From contig JADJTL010000001.1 in assembly GCA_016711215.1 (NCBI GenBank), forward strand, positions 988,001-1,052,000: a stretch of 64,000 nucleotides of DNA, written 5' to 3'. Below the pieces are notes generated by a model. It was not told the origin of the DNA. It worked only from the letters and a program-made list of their open reading frames with translations, and made no database searches. The stretch comes from Pseudomonadota bacterium. GTDB taxonomy: Bacteria; Myxococcota_A; Polyangia; GCA-2747355. Numbering within the stretch: position 1 is the stretch's first letter; each line of letters starts with the position of its first letter. Below are positions 18,324 through 28,112 of the stretch, piece by piece. Position numbers and translations under genes: made by a program.

Positions 18324-19443
18324 ATGTCCTACGGTGAGACGATTGAGGTGCTGCGCGGGTTGCGGCGACGGCTTGACGATCTTCGAGGTCATCTTTGACT
18401 TGGAGACGCAGGGCCGTCGCGTAGCCCAGATCGACGCGCAGGCCGCCGATCCCGAGTTCTGGAATGACGCGCCTCGCGCGCAGGACCTGCTGCGGGAGCA
18501 GGCGCGTGCACGTGGGACGATCGAAGAGGTGCAGCGCCTCGACCGCCTGGTCGAGGATGCGGCGACCTTGCTCGAGCTGGCCCGCGAGGTCGGGGACGCG
18601 AACAGCGAGGACGAGGCCGCGCGCCTGGCCGAGCAGGCCCTCAGCGCGCTCGATGCGCTCGAGCTGACGCAGATGCTGAGCGGTCCGCACGATCGGATGG
18701 CGGCGCTGGTCAGCATCAACTCGGGCGCCGGCGGCACGGACAGCCAGGACTGGGCGGAGATGCTGCTGCGCATGTACCTGCGCTGGTGCGAGCGCCGCGG
18801 CTACAAGGTCGAGCTGCTCGACACGCAGCAGGGCGAGGAGGCTGGAATCAAGTCGGCCACGTTCTCAGTGGAGGGCGAGTACGCGTTCGGCTTCTTGCAC
18901 GCCGAATCGGGCGTGCACCGGCTGGTGCGCATCTCGCCCTTCGACGCCAACGCCCGCCGGCATACGGCCTTCGCCTCGGTCGCCGTCTTCCTCGACGTCA
19001 GCGACGACCTCGAGATCGACCTGCGGGACGAGGATATGCGCTTCGACTTCTTTCGCGCGGGCGGCGCCGGCGGCCAGCACGTCAACAAGACGGAATCCGC
19101 GGTGCGCATCACCCACCTGCCGACGGGCATCGTCGTGCAGTGTCAGAACGAGCGCTCGCAGCATAAGAACCGCACCCAGGCGCTGCGCGTGCTGCGCGCG
19201 CGCATCTACGAGCACGAGCGGCGCAAACGCGATCAAGAGCTGGCGGGGATCAGCGGCGAGAAGAAGGCCATCGAGTGGGGCAACCAGATCCGCTCCTATG
19301 TGCTCGCGCCCTACCGGCTGGTGACGGACCATCGCACTGAGCTCAAGGTCGGCAATGTCGATGCCGTCCTCTCCGGCGACCTCGACCCCTTCATCCACGC
19401 TTACCTGCTCGGCGAAAGCCGCTCGCGGCCGCCAGCGCACTAG
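18324..19443 (+). CDS. prfB: Peptide chain release factor 2 with programmed +1 frameshift
   Basis: RF2 releases peptides at UGA and UAA. Translation starts at ATG 18324 and reads 24 codons to CTT TGA (18393-18398); a +1 shift at CTT continues as LETQGRRVAQID to the stop at 19443. The full product is about 372 residues, with the GGQ catalytic loop in RAGGAGGQHVNKTESAVR. The recognition segment before it lies in VNINSGAGGTDSQDW-like sequence near residue 130. This is the classical RF2 autoregulation arrangement, not an error. It follows purF by 11 bases. Confidence 0.95.
18385..18399 (+). promoter_or_regulatory. prfB: prfB programmed frameshift signal
   Basis: An internal Shine-Dalgarno-like GAGGT (18385-18389) is followed after three bases by CTT TGA C (18393-18399). 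Spacing and slippery codon match the known Escherichia coli element (SD, 3 bases, CUU UGA C), where scarce RF2 lets the ribosome slip +1. The zero-frame product would stop after 24 residues. Confidence 0.93.
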
Positions 19444-19503
19444 GTCGCGCGCCGCTGGCGCAGCAGGCCGACCGACGCGAGCGAGAAACGGACGGACGAA
19501 ACG

Positions 19504-21168
19504 ATGGGCGACGACCCCGCAAGCGAGCTGCCATGCCAGCTCGATCCTTTGATGATCCCGCGCCAGCAGAAGGCCGATGAGCTGCGAGCGCTGGGGCATC
19601 CTCCCTATCGCAACGACTTCCAGCCGACGCATACGACGCGCGAGGTGCGCGAGGCGGTGGGCGCGCTGCCGGCCGACGGCGCGACGGGCGCAGCGCTGGC
19701 GGCGGGGCAGCGCTTTCGCGTCGCCGGGCGCATCGTCGAGTACCGCGGCTTTGGCAAGGCGACCTTCGTCAAGCTCGCCGATCGGCACGAGCGACTGCAG
19801 GTCTATCTGCGGCGCGACGTGCTCGGCGACGACGCCTACGCCTTGTTCAAGAAGGCCGAGTCGTGGGACGTGATCGGCGTGGAGGGATACGCCTTCGTCA
19901 CCAAGACCGGTGAGCTGACGCTGATGGCCGAGCAGTGCGTGCTGCTGACCAAGACGCTGCGGCCGCCGCCCGAGAAGTGGAGCGGCCTGAAGGACCACGA
20001 GACGCGCTATCGCCAGCGCTACGTCGATCTCGTGGTTAACGCCCCCGTCGCCGAGGTCTTTCGCCGCCGCTCGCGCATCGTGCAGCGCCTGCGCGCCTAC
20101 CTCGACCAGCGCGACTTCCTCGAGGTCGAGACGCCGATCCTGCACGGCACGCTGGGCGGCGCGGCGGCGCGGCCCTTCTGCACGCACCACAACGCGCTCG
20201 ACCTGCCGCTCTATTTGCGAATCGCGCCGGAGCTCTACCTCAAGCGCCTGGTCGTCGGCGGCTTCGAGCGGGTCTACGAGCTCGGGCGCAACTTCCGCAA
20301 CGAGGGGCTCTCGCGCAACCACAACCCCGAGTTCACGATGCTCGAATTCTATCAGGCCTACGCGACCTACGAGACGCTGATCGACCTGACGGAGGACCTC
20401 CTCAGCGGCCTGGTGCTCGAGTTCGCCGGCGGCAGCACGCTCACGTATCAGGGGCAGGCGATCGACTTCCAGCGCCCCTGGCCGCGCCTCAGCGTCGAGG
20501 AGGCGATCGTGCGCGGCGCTCAGCGGGCCGGTCTCGCCCTCGCGGCGGAGCAGCTCGGCGAGCCCGCGAGCCTGCTCGCCTACTGCGAGCGCAGCGGGCT
20601 GCTCCAGCGGCAGGACGCGCTCGGACAAGGGCTGCGCGCGGCGGGCAGTCACGGGCACCGTCTGGGCGTGCTCTTCGACCAGCTGGGCGAGGCGGCGCTG
20701 CCGCCGGATCGCCCGGCCTTCGTCGTCGGCTATCCGGCGGCGACCTCGCCCCTGGCGCGCCGCAACGACGTCGACGGCGAGCGCGTCGACCGCTTCGAGC
20801 TCTTCATCGCCGGTCGTGAGATCGCCAACGGGTTCTCCGAGTTGAACGATCCTGTCGACCAGCGCGAGCGCTTTCGACGTCAGCTCGAGGAGCGGCAAGC
20901 CGGCGACGAAGAGGCGATGGAGTACGACGAGGACTACTGCCGTGCGCTCGAATACGGCCTGCCGCCGACCGCGGGCGAGGGGATCGGCATCGACCGGCTG
21001 GTGATGCTCCTCTGCGATCAGCCGACGATTCGCGACGTGCTGCTCTTTCCGCACCTGCGGCCCGAGGCCTCCCTGCCGCGCGGCGCACCGGCGACGCGAG
21101 CGGCCGGCGAAACCCGCGCGGAGCAGCTCCCTGACCGACGGCCTGGCGATGTCGATCGCGACGCATAG
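19504..21168 (+). CDS. lysS: Lysyl-tRNA synthetase, class II
   Basis: LysS charges tRNA-Lys. An N-terminal OB-fold (RVAGRIVEYRGFGKATFVKL) precedes the class II catalytic core: motif 1 around FLEVETPIL, GGAAARPFCTHHNALD, motif 2 NFRNEGLSRNHNPEFTMLEFY and motif 3 GIGIDRLVMLL. It is 554 residues with a 30-residue variable C-terminal tail. The last 20 bases overlap the next gene's start, so it probably heads or belongs to the outer-membrane operon that follows. Confidence 0.95.
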   Translation: MGDDPASELPCQLDPLMIPRQQKADELRALGHPPYRNDFQPTHTTREVREAVGALPADGATGAALAAGQRFRVAGRIVEYRGFGKATFVKLADRHERLQVYLRRDVLGDDAYALFKKAESWDVIGVEGYAFVTKTGELTLMAEQCVLLTKTLRPPPEKWSGLKDHETRYRQRYVDLVVNAPVAEVFRRRSRIVQRLRAYLDQRDFLEVETPILHGTLGGAAARPFCTHHNALDLPLYLRIAPELYLKRLVVGGFERVYELGRNFRNEGLSRNHNPEFTMLEFYQAYATYETLIDLTEDLLSGLVLEFAGGSTLTYQGQAIDFQRPWPRLSVEEAIVRGAQRAGLALAAEQLGEPASLLAYCERSGLLQRQDALGQGLRAAGSHGHRLGVLFDQLGEAALPPDRPAFVVGYPAATSPLARRNDVDGERVDRFELFIAGREIANGFSELNDPVDQRERFRRQLEERQAGDEEAMEYDEDYCRALEYGLPPTAGEGIGIDRLVMLLCDQPTIRDVLLFPHLRPEASLPRGAPATRAAGETRAEQLPDRRPGDVDRDA

Positions 21169-22870
21169 CGGCGAGCGGGGCTGGCGCGCGCCCGTCGCGC
21201 TGATGTCGCTCGGGGCGCTGGTCGGGCTGATCGCGTTGGCGCTCCGGCTCGGTCTCCTGACCTCGCGCCCCGGGCTGCTGCAGTGGTCCTGGATCATCGC
21301 ACTCGTGGCAGGGGTGCTGGTCTCCGGCGGGGGCGTCAGCCTGCTCTTCTGGTGGGCCAATCAACGACGGCTCGAGTGGTTTCTCGCCTGGCACTACCTG
21401 CTGCGCAGCCGCGGCTCGCGAGGGACCCTCTTCGCCGGCTTGGCGCTCCTGGCGGCCGCCGTGCTGCTGTATCGCGGCGTCTACCTCAACCTCGTGCCGC
21501 CGCCGATCGCCGGCATCGGCATCGAGCCTCCAGGCTACCTGGCTTACGTCCTCTGGGCCTGCATCGGCCTCGCCGTGGCCGGCTGGCTGGTCACGCTCTT
21601 CGGCGTGCTGATGCTCTTCTTCTCCGTCTTCACCTGCATCTCGATCTTCGGGGTGCATCTCGGGACCGCCGCGCTGGTGGTGGTGATCTCGGTGATGGGT
21701 GGTTTCGAGCAGGACCTGCGCGGGAAGATCCTCGGCACTCGGGCTCATGTCGTCGTCACCAAGCCGCGCGGCGTCTTTGCCGAGTACCGCAGCGCGGCGC
21801 GCGCCGTGGCGGCGACCCCAGGGGTGGTGGCGATCTCGCCCTACCTCGAGGGCGAGGTGATGATCACCAGCCAGACGAATTTGGCGGGGGTCGTGGTCCG
21901 CGGCATCGACCCGCAGGCCCTCGACCGCGTCACCGAGCTTCGGCGCTATCTGCGCGCCGAGGGCGCGGCGGGGAGCCTGGCCAACCTGCGGCATCCGGAA
22001 CGGCTGGCGGTGATTCCGGTGGCGCAGCGTCCGGCGGGCGAGGGGCAGGAGCCGACGGTCGGCGGCCGGCGCGCGGTCTACCCCGGCGTGGTGATCGGCG
22101 CCGAGCTGGCGCGCAACCTGCGGCTCTATCTCGGCGAGGACGTCAATCTGGTGGCGCCGCTGGGTGGGATGAGCCCGGCGGGTCCGATTCCGCGGGCGAT
22201 GGCCTTTCGCGTCGCCGGGATCTTCTACTCGGGGATGTACGAGTACGACAGCAAGTATGTCTACACGTTGCTGCCCGCGGCGCGGCGCTTCCTCGGCGTC
22301 GACGACGAGATCACCGGCCTCGAGCTCAAGGTCGACGCGAGCGAGCACGCCTCAGCTGTAGCTGCGGCCGTCAGCGCCCGTCTGGGCAGTCGCTTCACCG
22401 TCAAGGATTGGCGTCAGCTCAACGCCAGCCTCTTCGCTGCGCTAAAGATGGAGAAGGCGGCGATGTTCATCGTCCTGACCTTCATCGTGCTGGTCGCCTG
22501 CTTCTCGATCGCCACCAACCTGATCATGCTGGTGCTGGAGAAGGGGCGGGAGATCGCCGTGCTCAAGGCGCTCGGCGCCGCCTCGCGCTCGCTGCTGGCG
22601 ACCTTCATCTACGCGGGCATCTATATCGGCACGATCGGCATGATGCTAGGGGTCGTGGTCGGCCTCGCGATCTGTAGCTACCTCTCCCAGGTGGGCGTGC
22701 CGATCCCGCAGGACCTCTACTATATCTCCCGCTTGCCGGTGCGCGTGACCGCGCCCGATCTGGCGGCGATCGCCGCGGCCTCGGTGGCGCTGGCGCTCTT
22801 GGCCACGATCTACCCGGCGCTGCGCGCCGCCGCGCTGGACCCGATCGAGGGACTGCGACGGGAGACCTAG
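21149..22870 (+). CDS. lolC: LolC/LolE-type lipoprotein-releasing ABC permease with an extended N-terminal membrane region
   Basis: The permease pairs with LolD to extract lipoproteins from the inner membrane. LolC/E features: FLAWHYLLRSRG, SVFTCISIFGVHLGTAALVVVISVMGGFEQDLRGKILG (split as 20-residue parts in the family), a periplasmic domain of about 250 residues, then three C-terminal membrane helices with VLEKGREIAVLKALGAASRS and ending RAAALDPIEGLRRET. At 573 residues it is about 150 longer than usual: two hydrophobic segments precede the normal start and about 90 residues with two more hydrophobic segments are inserted before the first canonical helix. It overlaps lysS by 20 bases. Confidence 0.82.
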   Translation: MSIATHSGERGWRAPVALMSLGALVGLIALALRLGLLTSRPGLLQWSWIIALVAGVLVSGGGVSLLFWWANQRRLEWFLAWHYLLRSRGSRGTLFAGLALLAAAVLLYRGVYLNLVPPPIAGIGIEPPGYLAYVLWACIGLAVAGWLVTLFGVLMLFFSVFTCISIFGVHLGTAALVVVISVMGGFEQDLRGKILGTRAHVVVTKPRGVFAEYRSAARAVAATPGVVAISPYLEGEVMITSQTNLAGVVVRGIDPQALDRVTELRRYLRAEGAAGSLANLRHPERLAVIPVAQRPAGEGQEPTVGGRRAVYPGVVIGAELARNLRLYLGEDVNLVAPLGGMSPAGPIPRAMAFRVAGIFYSGMYEYDSKYVYTLLPAARRFLGVDDEITGLELKVDASEHASAVAAAVSARLGSRFTVKDWRQLNASLFAALKMEKAAMFIVLTFIVLVACFSIATNLIMLVLEKGREIAVLKALGAASRSLLATFIYAGIYIGTIGMMLGVVVGLAICSYLSQVGVPIPQDLYYISRLPVRVTAPDLAAIAAASVALALLATIYPALRAAALDPIEGLRRET

Positions 22871-22930
22871 CAGCCCCCGGCGAAAATCGCTCGGTCGCGA
22901 CGCATACTCGGTCGCGACGCATTGGTGTCG

Positions 22931-22959
22931 TTGACAGTGCGGGACGACTTGAGTAGGCT
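22931..22959 (+). promoter_or_regulatory. Candidate sigma70 promoter upstream of lolD
   Basis: TTGACA (22931-22936) is separated by 17 bases from TAGGCT (22954-22959; T1, A2 and T6 match the consensus). Transcription would start near 22966, only about 8 bases before the first possible lolD ATG (22974), so a later start or leaderless translation should be considered. Confidence 0.4.
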
Positions 22960-22973
22960 GGCGCGGATTTTCT

Positions 22974-23948
22974 ATGTATTTGCGCTCATTGCACTTTTCT
23001 CGACGTAGCGGGGCTCGGCACGGGGCGACGGTCCCGGACGGCGCGATTGTTTCGGTAGCCCCGATGGAGCCCGCGGGCGCCACCTCGAGCGCCGAGCGCG
23101 CCGCTGGAGCGGCGCTCGCGCCGGCTGGGCGTGGTGCCGTCAGCGTGAGCCGATTGACGACAGCGAGCCCACTGACCGCCGATCCAGCATCGATCGACGC
23201 CGCGACGCCCGACGCAGCGATGCCCGACGCGGGGGTGAGCGCGGCGGCGCCGCTGATCAGCGTCCGCGGCCTGACGAAGAACTTCAATCATGGGGGTCGC
23301 GAGCTGCCGGTGCTGCGGGGCATCGATCTCGATGTCGGCGCCGGGGAGCTGCTGTCGATCGTCGGCAGCTCCGGTGCGGGGAAGTCGACCTTCCTGCAGA
23401 TCCTCGGCACGCTCGATCGCGCGACGGCCGGCTCGATTAACTTTGGCGGCCGCCGGCTCGACACGCTGGGCGCCGGGCAGCTCGCCGCGCTGCGCAATCG
23501 CGAAATCGGCTTCGTCTTTCAGTTTCATCACCTGCTGCCGGAGTTCACGGCGTTGGAGAACGTGATGCTTCCGGCGCTGATCGGGCGCCTGCCGCGCCTC
23601 GAGGCGCTACAGCGTGCGGAGGCGCTCCTAGTCGAGGTGGGCCTCGCCGAGCGGCTGAGCCACCGCCCGGGTGAGCTCTCGGGCGGGGAGCAGCAGCGCG
23701 TCGCGTTGGCACGCGCGCTGGTGTTGCGGCCAAAGTTGCTGCTCGCGGACGAGCCGACGGGAAATCTCGATAGCGCGACCGGCCAGAGCATGCATGAGCT
23801 CTTCTTCGCGCTCAACGAGCGCTTCGGCACGACGATGTTGACCGTCACCCACAACCCCGAGCTCGCGCTCCGCATGCCGCGCCGCCTGCGCATGAGCGAT
23901 GGTCGACTGACCGAGGACACTGGGCCGCCGCGGCCGAGGGCGCTCTGA
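22974..23948 (+). CDS. lolD: LolD-type lipoprotein-releasing ABC ATPase
   Basis: This ATPase powers lipoprotein release with the upstream permease. Walker A GSSGAGKST, the LolD-like FVFQFHHLLPEFTALENVMLP, signature LSGGEQQRVALARAL, Walker B LLLADEPTGNLD and a switch His in LTVTHN are all present. The domain begins only at about residue 93; the preceding part is an Ala/Thr/Ser-rich stretch without clear homology. No start has a good ribosome-binding site; ATG 23220 would give a LolD of normal length (about 242 residues), ATG 23064 an intermediate one. The functional call is firm, the start is not. Confidence 0.88.
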   Translation: MYLRSLHFSRRSGARHGATVPDGAIVSVAPMEPAGATSSAERAAGAALAPAGRGAVSVSRLTTASPLTADPASIDAATPDAAMPDAGVSAAAPLISVRGLTKNFNHGGRELPVLRGIDLDVGAGELLSIVGSSGAGKSTFLQILGTLDRATAGSINFGGRRLDTLGAGQLAALRNREIGFVFQFHHLLPEFTALENVMLPALIGRLPRLEALQRAEALLVEVGLAERLSHRPGELSGGEQQRVALARALVLRPKLLLADEPTGNLDSATGQSMHELFFALNERFGTTMLTVTHNPELALRMPRRLRMSDGRLTEDTGPPRPRAL

Positions 23949-23956
23949 TGCTGCAG

Positions 23957-23978
23957 CCCGCGCGCCCCTGCGCGCGGG
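23957..23978 (+). terminator. GC hairpin between lolD and bamA
   Basis: CCCGCGCG (23957-23964) pairs perfectly with CGCGCGGG (23971-23978) around a 6-base loop, 8 bases after the lolD stop. No T-run follows, so it may be a processing or partial-termination hairpin rather than an intrinsic terminator. Confidence 0.3.
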
Positions 23979-24006
23979 GCGCCGCGCTGCTCTTGCCCCA
24001 CCCACC

Positions 24007-26423
24007 ATGACCGCCATGGAATACCCCTTCGAGCTCCATCCTGCTCGCCGCCGCCTGGCCCCCGGCCGCGGATCCGCGCGCGGCGCCCTTGCCCGGCGCG
24101 TGGCCGTGCTGCTGCTGCTGGGCGCGCCCTTGCTGGCGCTGCCTGCCGCGGCAGCGGATGCGGTGGTGGGCGGGCGCGTCAGTCGGGTGGCGATTCAGGG
24201 CAACCGCCGCGTGGAGAGCGACGCGATTCGCGCGGTCCTCGGCACGCGGGTCGGCAACCCGCTGAGCCCGCAGCAGCTCGCCAGCGACGTGCAAGCGATC
24301 TGGCGACTGGGCTACTTCGATGACGTGCGCGTCGGGCTCTTCGGCGGCGAGGCTGCGCGCATCGTCGTCTTTCTGCTGCGCGAGAAGCCGGCCATCGCCA
24401 AGATCTTCGTCTCCGGCAACGACGAAATCGAGCTGGAGAAGATCAACGAGGCGCTCGACCTCCAGCGCGGCGCGATCCTCAACATCGCGCAGGTCAAGCG
24501 CAACGTGGAGAAGATCCGCGAGCTCTACATCGAGAAGGGGTTCTATCTCGCCGAGGTGAGCTACCGCCTGCGCCGCGTGGCCGACGAGCGGGTCGATATC
24601 CTGCTCAAGGTCACCGAGCACGCGAAGGTGACGATCCGGCGCATCACCTTCATCGGCAATCGGCGTATTCCCGCGGCCGAGCTGGCGCAGTACATGGAGA
24701 CGCGCGAGGGAGGCCACTTCTCCTTCGTCACCTCCAGCGGCACCTATAAGCAGCAGGACCTCGAACGCGACATGGCGGCGATCGCCGCGCTCTACTACGA
24801 CCGCGGCTTCGTCAATGTGCGCATCGCCGACCCGCTCGTCGTGCTCAGCCCCGATCGTCGCTACATGTACCTGACGATTCACATCCGCGAGGGTGAGACC
24901 TTTCGCCTCGGGCGGGTCGACGTCAAGGGCGACCTGCTTTGGCCGCGGGCGCAGCTCCTGCGCGAGCTCAAGGTCAGGCCCGGGGAGACCTTCAGTCGCA
25001 GTCGGCTCGGCCTCGACGTCGTCGAGCTGACCAATCGCTACAAGAACCGCGGCTACGCCTACGCCAACCTCACGCCGCTGACCAATATCGACGCCGACAA
25101 GCGGGTCATCGACCTGACCTTCGAGGTGCAGAAGGGCCCCGTCGTCACCATCGAGCGCATCAACGTGCTCGGCAACAGCAAGACCCGCGACAAGGTGATT
25201 CGGCGCGAGCTGCGCATCGCCGAAGGTGATCGCTTCAACCAGTCGCAGATCGACCGTAGCCTCGGGCGCGTGCGCGCGCTCGGCTACTTCGAGAGCGCCG
25301 ACCTGTCGACCGAGCGCGGCACGGCGGACGATCGGATCGTCATCAACCTCGAGGTGCGTGAGCGCCCGACCGGCACGTTCCAGATCGGCGCTGGCTTCTC
25401 CTCGGTGGAGAACTTCATCGCGCAGGCGCAGGTCTCGCAGGAGAACCTCTTCGGCCGCGGTCAGCGGCTCTCGCTCCAGGCGCAGGTCTCGGGCCTGCGA
25501 CAGATGTTCGCGCTCTCCTTCTCGGAGCCCTACTTCATCGATAGCCGCTGGACCTTCGGCTTCGAGGTCTACAACTCCTTGCGCGTGTTCGAGTCCTTCG
25601 ATCGCAACGCGGTCGGTGGGACCCTGACCTGGGGCTATCCCGTGCTCGAGGACGTGCACCTCTTCGCCTCCTATCGCGGCGAGCAGGTCGACGTGACCAC
25701 GCGCGGCCGGCGCGGACTCTTCGGCGCGGGTCTCTCGCAGTCCCTGCCCTCGGGGGTGCGACTGGCCAACCTCTTCAACGACGGCTTCACCTCGAGCGCG
25801 CGGGTGACGCTGCAGTGGGACCGAAGGAACAACCGCCTCTTTCCCTCCAAGGGCTTCTTTCAGGCCGCCTGGGTCGAGGCGGCGACGAATCTGCTGGGCT
25901 CGCAGAACCGCTTCAACCGCTATGGCGCCTTCTCGCGCTGGTACTATCCGCTCTTCGGGCCGATGATCCTCAAGCTCAACGGGCAGATCGGCGTGATCAC
26001 CAGCCCAGATCCGAACGGCGTGCCGATCTTCGAGCGCTTCTTCACCGGCGGCATCTTCGATGTGCGCGGTTTTCGCCCGCGCTCGCTCGGACCGCGCGTC
26101 TTCGTGCTCGAGAGCCCGAGCCCGAACGCGCGGCTCTTTGCCTTCAACAAGGGCGGCAACAAGGAGCTCGTGCTCAACGCCGAGGTTGAGTTCCCGATCT
26201 TCGAGAAGGTCGTGGCATTCGCGGCGTCGTCTTCACCGACGCCGGCCAGGCCTTCGACGACGATCAGTCGATCTCGCTGGCGGGCTTGCGGCATAGCTGG
26301 GGCTTCGGCTTACGCTGGTTTTCGCCGATCGGGCCGCTACGCTTCGAGTGGGGCTTGCCCTTCGCGCCAGAAACGGGTGAGAAGCCGATCGTCTTCGAGT
26401 TCACGATTGGCAATTTTTTCTAG
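24007..26423 (+). CDS. bamA: Outer membrane protein assembly factor BamA, frameshifted near its end
   Basis: BamA inserts beta-barrel proteins into the outer membrane. A signal peptide (hydrophobic VAVLLLLGAPLLALPAAAA) is followed by five POTRA-like repeats (about residues 58-440, e.g. VAIQGNRRVESDAIRAVLG, INVLGNSKTRDKVIRREL) and a 16-strand barrel domain with the family motif GIFDVRGFRPRSLGPRV. After VEFPIFEKV the frame is lost; one extra G near 26214 (GG to GGG) gives GIRGVVFTDAGQAFDDD and an end at TAG 26421-26423 with terminal IGNFF, the aromatic signature of outer-membrane barrels. Unrepaired, the frame runs to 26439 as an Arg/Ser-rich nonsense tail. Confidence 0.93.
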
Positions 26424-26482
26424 CGCAGTTTTTCTTTAGCGGTCGTCACGGCGACGCCGTGCCGCAGAGGAGTCTGGCCATC

Positions 26483-27001
26483 ATGAGAATGACGCATTGG
26501 GGTGTGGTGGGTGCTTTGACGCTGGGGTTGGCGCTGCCGGCCCAGGCCTCGGACAAGCTGCGCATCGGCGTGGTCAACCTGCAGCGTGCCGTCGAGGAGA
26601 GCCACGAGGGCAAGGCGGCGGAGGCGGAGCTCGAGGGGCTGAAGAAGAAGCTCGAGGACACGCTCAACCGCAAGCTCAAGGACTTCTATGAGCGGGAGAA
26701 GAAGCTGCGCGAGGCCTGGCAGGTGCTCAAGGAGGGCGAGCGCAGCAAGCGCGCGCAGGCCTCCCAGCAGGAGATGGAGCAGCTGCAGAAGGAGTACGCC
26801 GAGGCCGAGCGCGAGCTGATGCAGCGCAAGACCGCGGTGATGATGAAGATCAGCCGCAAGCTGAACAAGGTGATCGAGGGCGTCGCCAAGAGCGAGAAGT
26901 TCGACTACATCTTCGCCAACGCCGCTGTGCTCTGGGCGCCGCGTCACGTCGACCTGACCAACGAGATCATCCGCCTCTACGACGGCACGCGCGGGAAATG
27001 A
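26483..27001 (+). CDS. skp: OmpH/Skp family periplasmic chaperone
   Basis: Skp holds unfolded outer-membrane proteins in the periplasm on the way to BamA. The 172-residue product has a signal peptide ending near ALPAQA, the OmpH opening IGVVNLQRAVEESHEGKAAE, and a long charged coiled coil (about residues 45-130). ATG 26483 is chosen because AGAGGAG lies upstream; a GTG at 26459 would add 8 residues. Position between bamA and lpxD is the common arrangement. Confidence 0.9.
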   Translation: MRMTHWGVVGALTLGLALPAQASDKLRIGVVNLQRAVEESHEGKAAEAELEGLKKKLEDTLNRKLKDFYEREKKLREAWQVLKEGERSKRAQASQQEMEQLQKEYAEAERELMQRKTAVMMKISRKLNKVIEGVAKSEKFDYIFANAAVLWAPRHVDLTNEIIRLYDGTRGK

Positions 27002-27008
27002 TTCAGCC

Positions 27009-28112
27009 TTGCTGGCGTTGCCCCTGCTAGAGCTGGCGCGGCGGATCGGCGGCGCGCTGACCGGCGGCGACGAGGCGCAACGGATCACCGGCGTCGACGC
27101 GCTGGGCGCCGCCGGGCCGGGCGCGATCGCGCCTCTGCTCGACGATACGCTTTGGGACGAGGTCGCCAGCAGCCGCGCTGGCGCCTTGCTCGTGCGCCGC
27201 GCGCGGGCGGGTTTGGGGCGCGCGCAGATCGCCAGCGCCGAGCCGCGCCGGTCGCTCGGGCTGCTGATCGAGCTCTACCGCCCGCCGCCGCGCTGGCGTC
27301 GGGGTCGCCATCCGACGGCGGTGGTCGATCAGGCGGCCGAGGTGGCCGAGGACGCGTACCTCGGTCCGCATTGCGTGGTCGAGGCTGAGGCGCGCGTCGG
27401 CAGCGGCAGCCAGCTCGAGGCCGGATCCTTCCTCGGCCCTGGGGTCGTCGTCGGTGCGCGCTGCCGCATCGGGCCGCATGCCGTGATCCTCGCCGACTGC
27501 CAGCTCGCCGACGACGTCGTGGTCGCCGCCGGTGCCGTCATCGGCGCGGCTGGCTTCGGTTATTGGCGCGATCAGCACGGCCAGTGGCAGTCGGTGGGAT
27601 CGCTCGGCAGCGTGCGGATCGAGCGCGGCGCCGAGCTGGGGGCCAATAGCTGTGTCGACCGCGCCACCGTCGGCGTGACGCGCGTGGGCGTCGGCAGCAA
27701 GATCGATAACCTGGTCCAGATCGGCCATAACGTGCAGCTCGGGCGCGATGTGCTGCTCTGCGCCCAGGTCGGGCTGGCGGGCAGTGTGCGCATCGAGGAT
27801 GGTGCGCAGCTCGGGGGACAGGTGGGGGTCGCCGATCACCTCACCGTCGGTCGCGGCGCACGCGTGGCTGGCGGCAGTGGGGTGGTGCGTCGGGTGCCCG
27901 CCGAGGCCACCGTGGGCGGCTATCCCGCCATCGATCAGCGGCAGTGGTTGCGCAGCAGCGCGCTCGCGGCGCGGCTGGTTCGCACGCGCGCGCGGGTCGC
28001 AGGCGTGCAGGAATCGCCGGGGCTGGGGCCTGAGCGGCCCGCGCCTAGCAGCGCGGGTGGATCGGTCCATCCGCCGGACGCTGACGAGGGAGCAAATAAT
28101 GCTGACGATTGA
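27009..28112 (+). CDS. lpxD: UDP-3-O-(3-hydroxyacyl)glucosamine N-acyltransferase
   Basis: LpxD adds the N-linked hydroxyacyl chain in lipid A synthesis. The N-terminal uridine-binding domain opens LLELARRIGGALTGGDE and ITGVDALGAAGPG; a left-handed beta-helix of hexapeptide repeats follows, with GFGYWRDQHG and the catalytic-His segment NLVQIGHNVQLGRD. The C-terminal tail of about 45 residues is not family typical. The start appears to be TTG 27009, 8 bases after the skp stop; no ATG gives a proper N terminus. It overlaps fabZ by 14 bases. Confidence 0.93.
   Translation: MLALPLLELARRIGGALTGGDEAQRITGVDALGAAGPGAIAPLLDDTLWDEVASSRAGALLVRRARAGLGRAQIASAEPRRSLGLLIELYRPPPRWRRGRHPTAVVDQAAEVAEDAYLGPHCVVEAEARVGSGSQLEAGSFLGPGVVVGARCRIGPHAVILADCQLADDVVVAAGAVIGAAGFGYWRDQHGQWQSVGSLGSVRIERGAELGANSCVDRATVGVTRVGVGSKIDNLVQIGHNVQLGRDVLLCAQVGLAGSVRIEDGAQLGGQVGVADHLTVGRGARVAGGSGVVRRVPAEATVGGYPAIDQRQWLRSSALAARLVRTRARVAGVQESPGLGPERPAPSSAGGSVHPPDADEGANNADD

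Noticed and set aside
18393..18398. prfB internal stop as a sequencing error or pseudogene
   Set aside because: The slippery CTT TGA C with a properly spaced upstream SD-like element is the known programmed frameshift signal.
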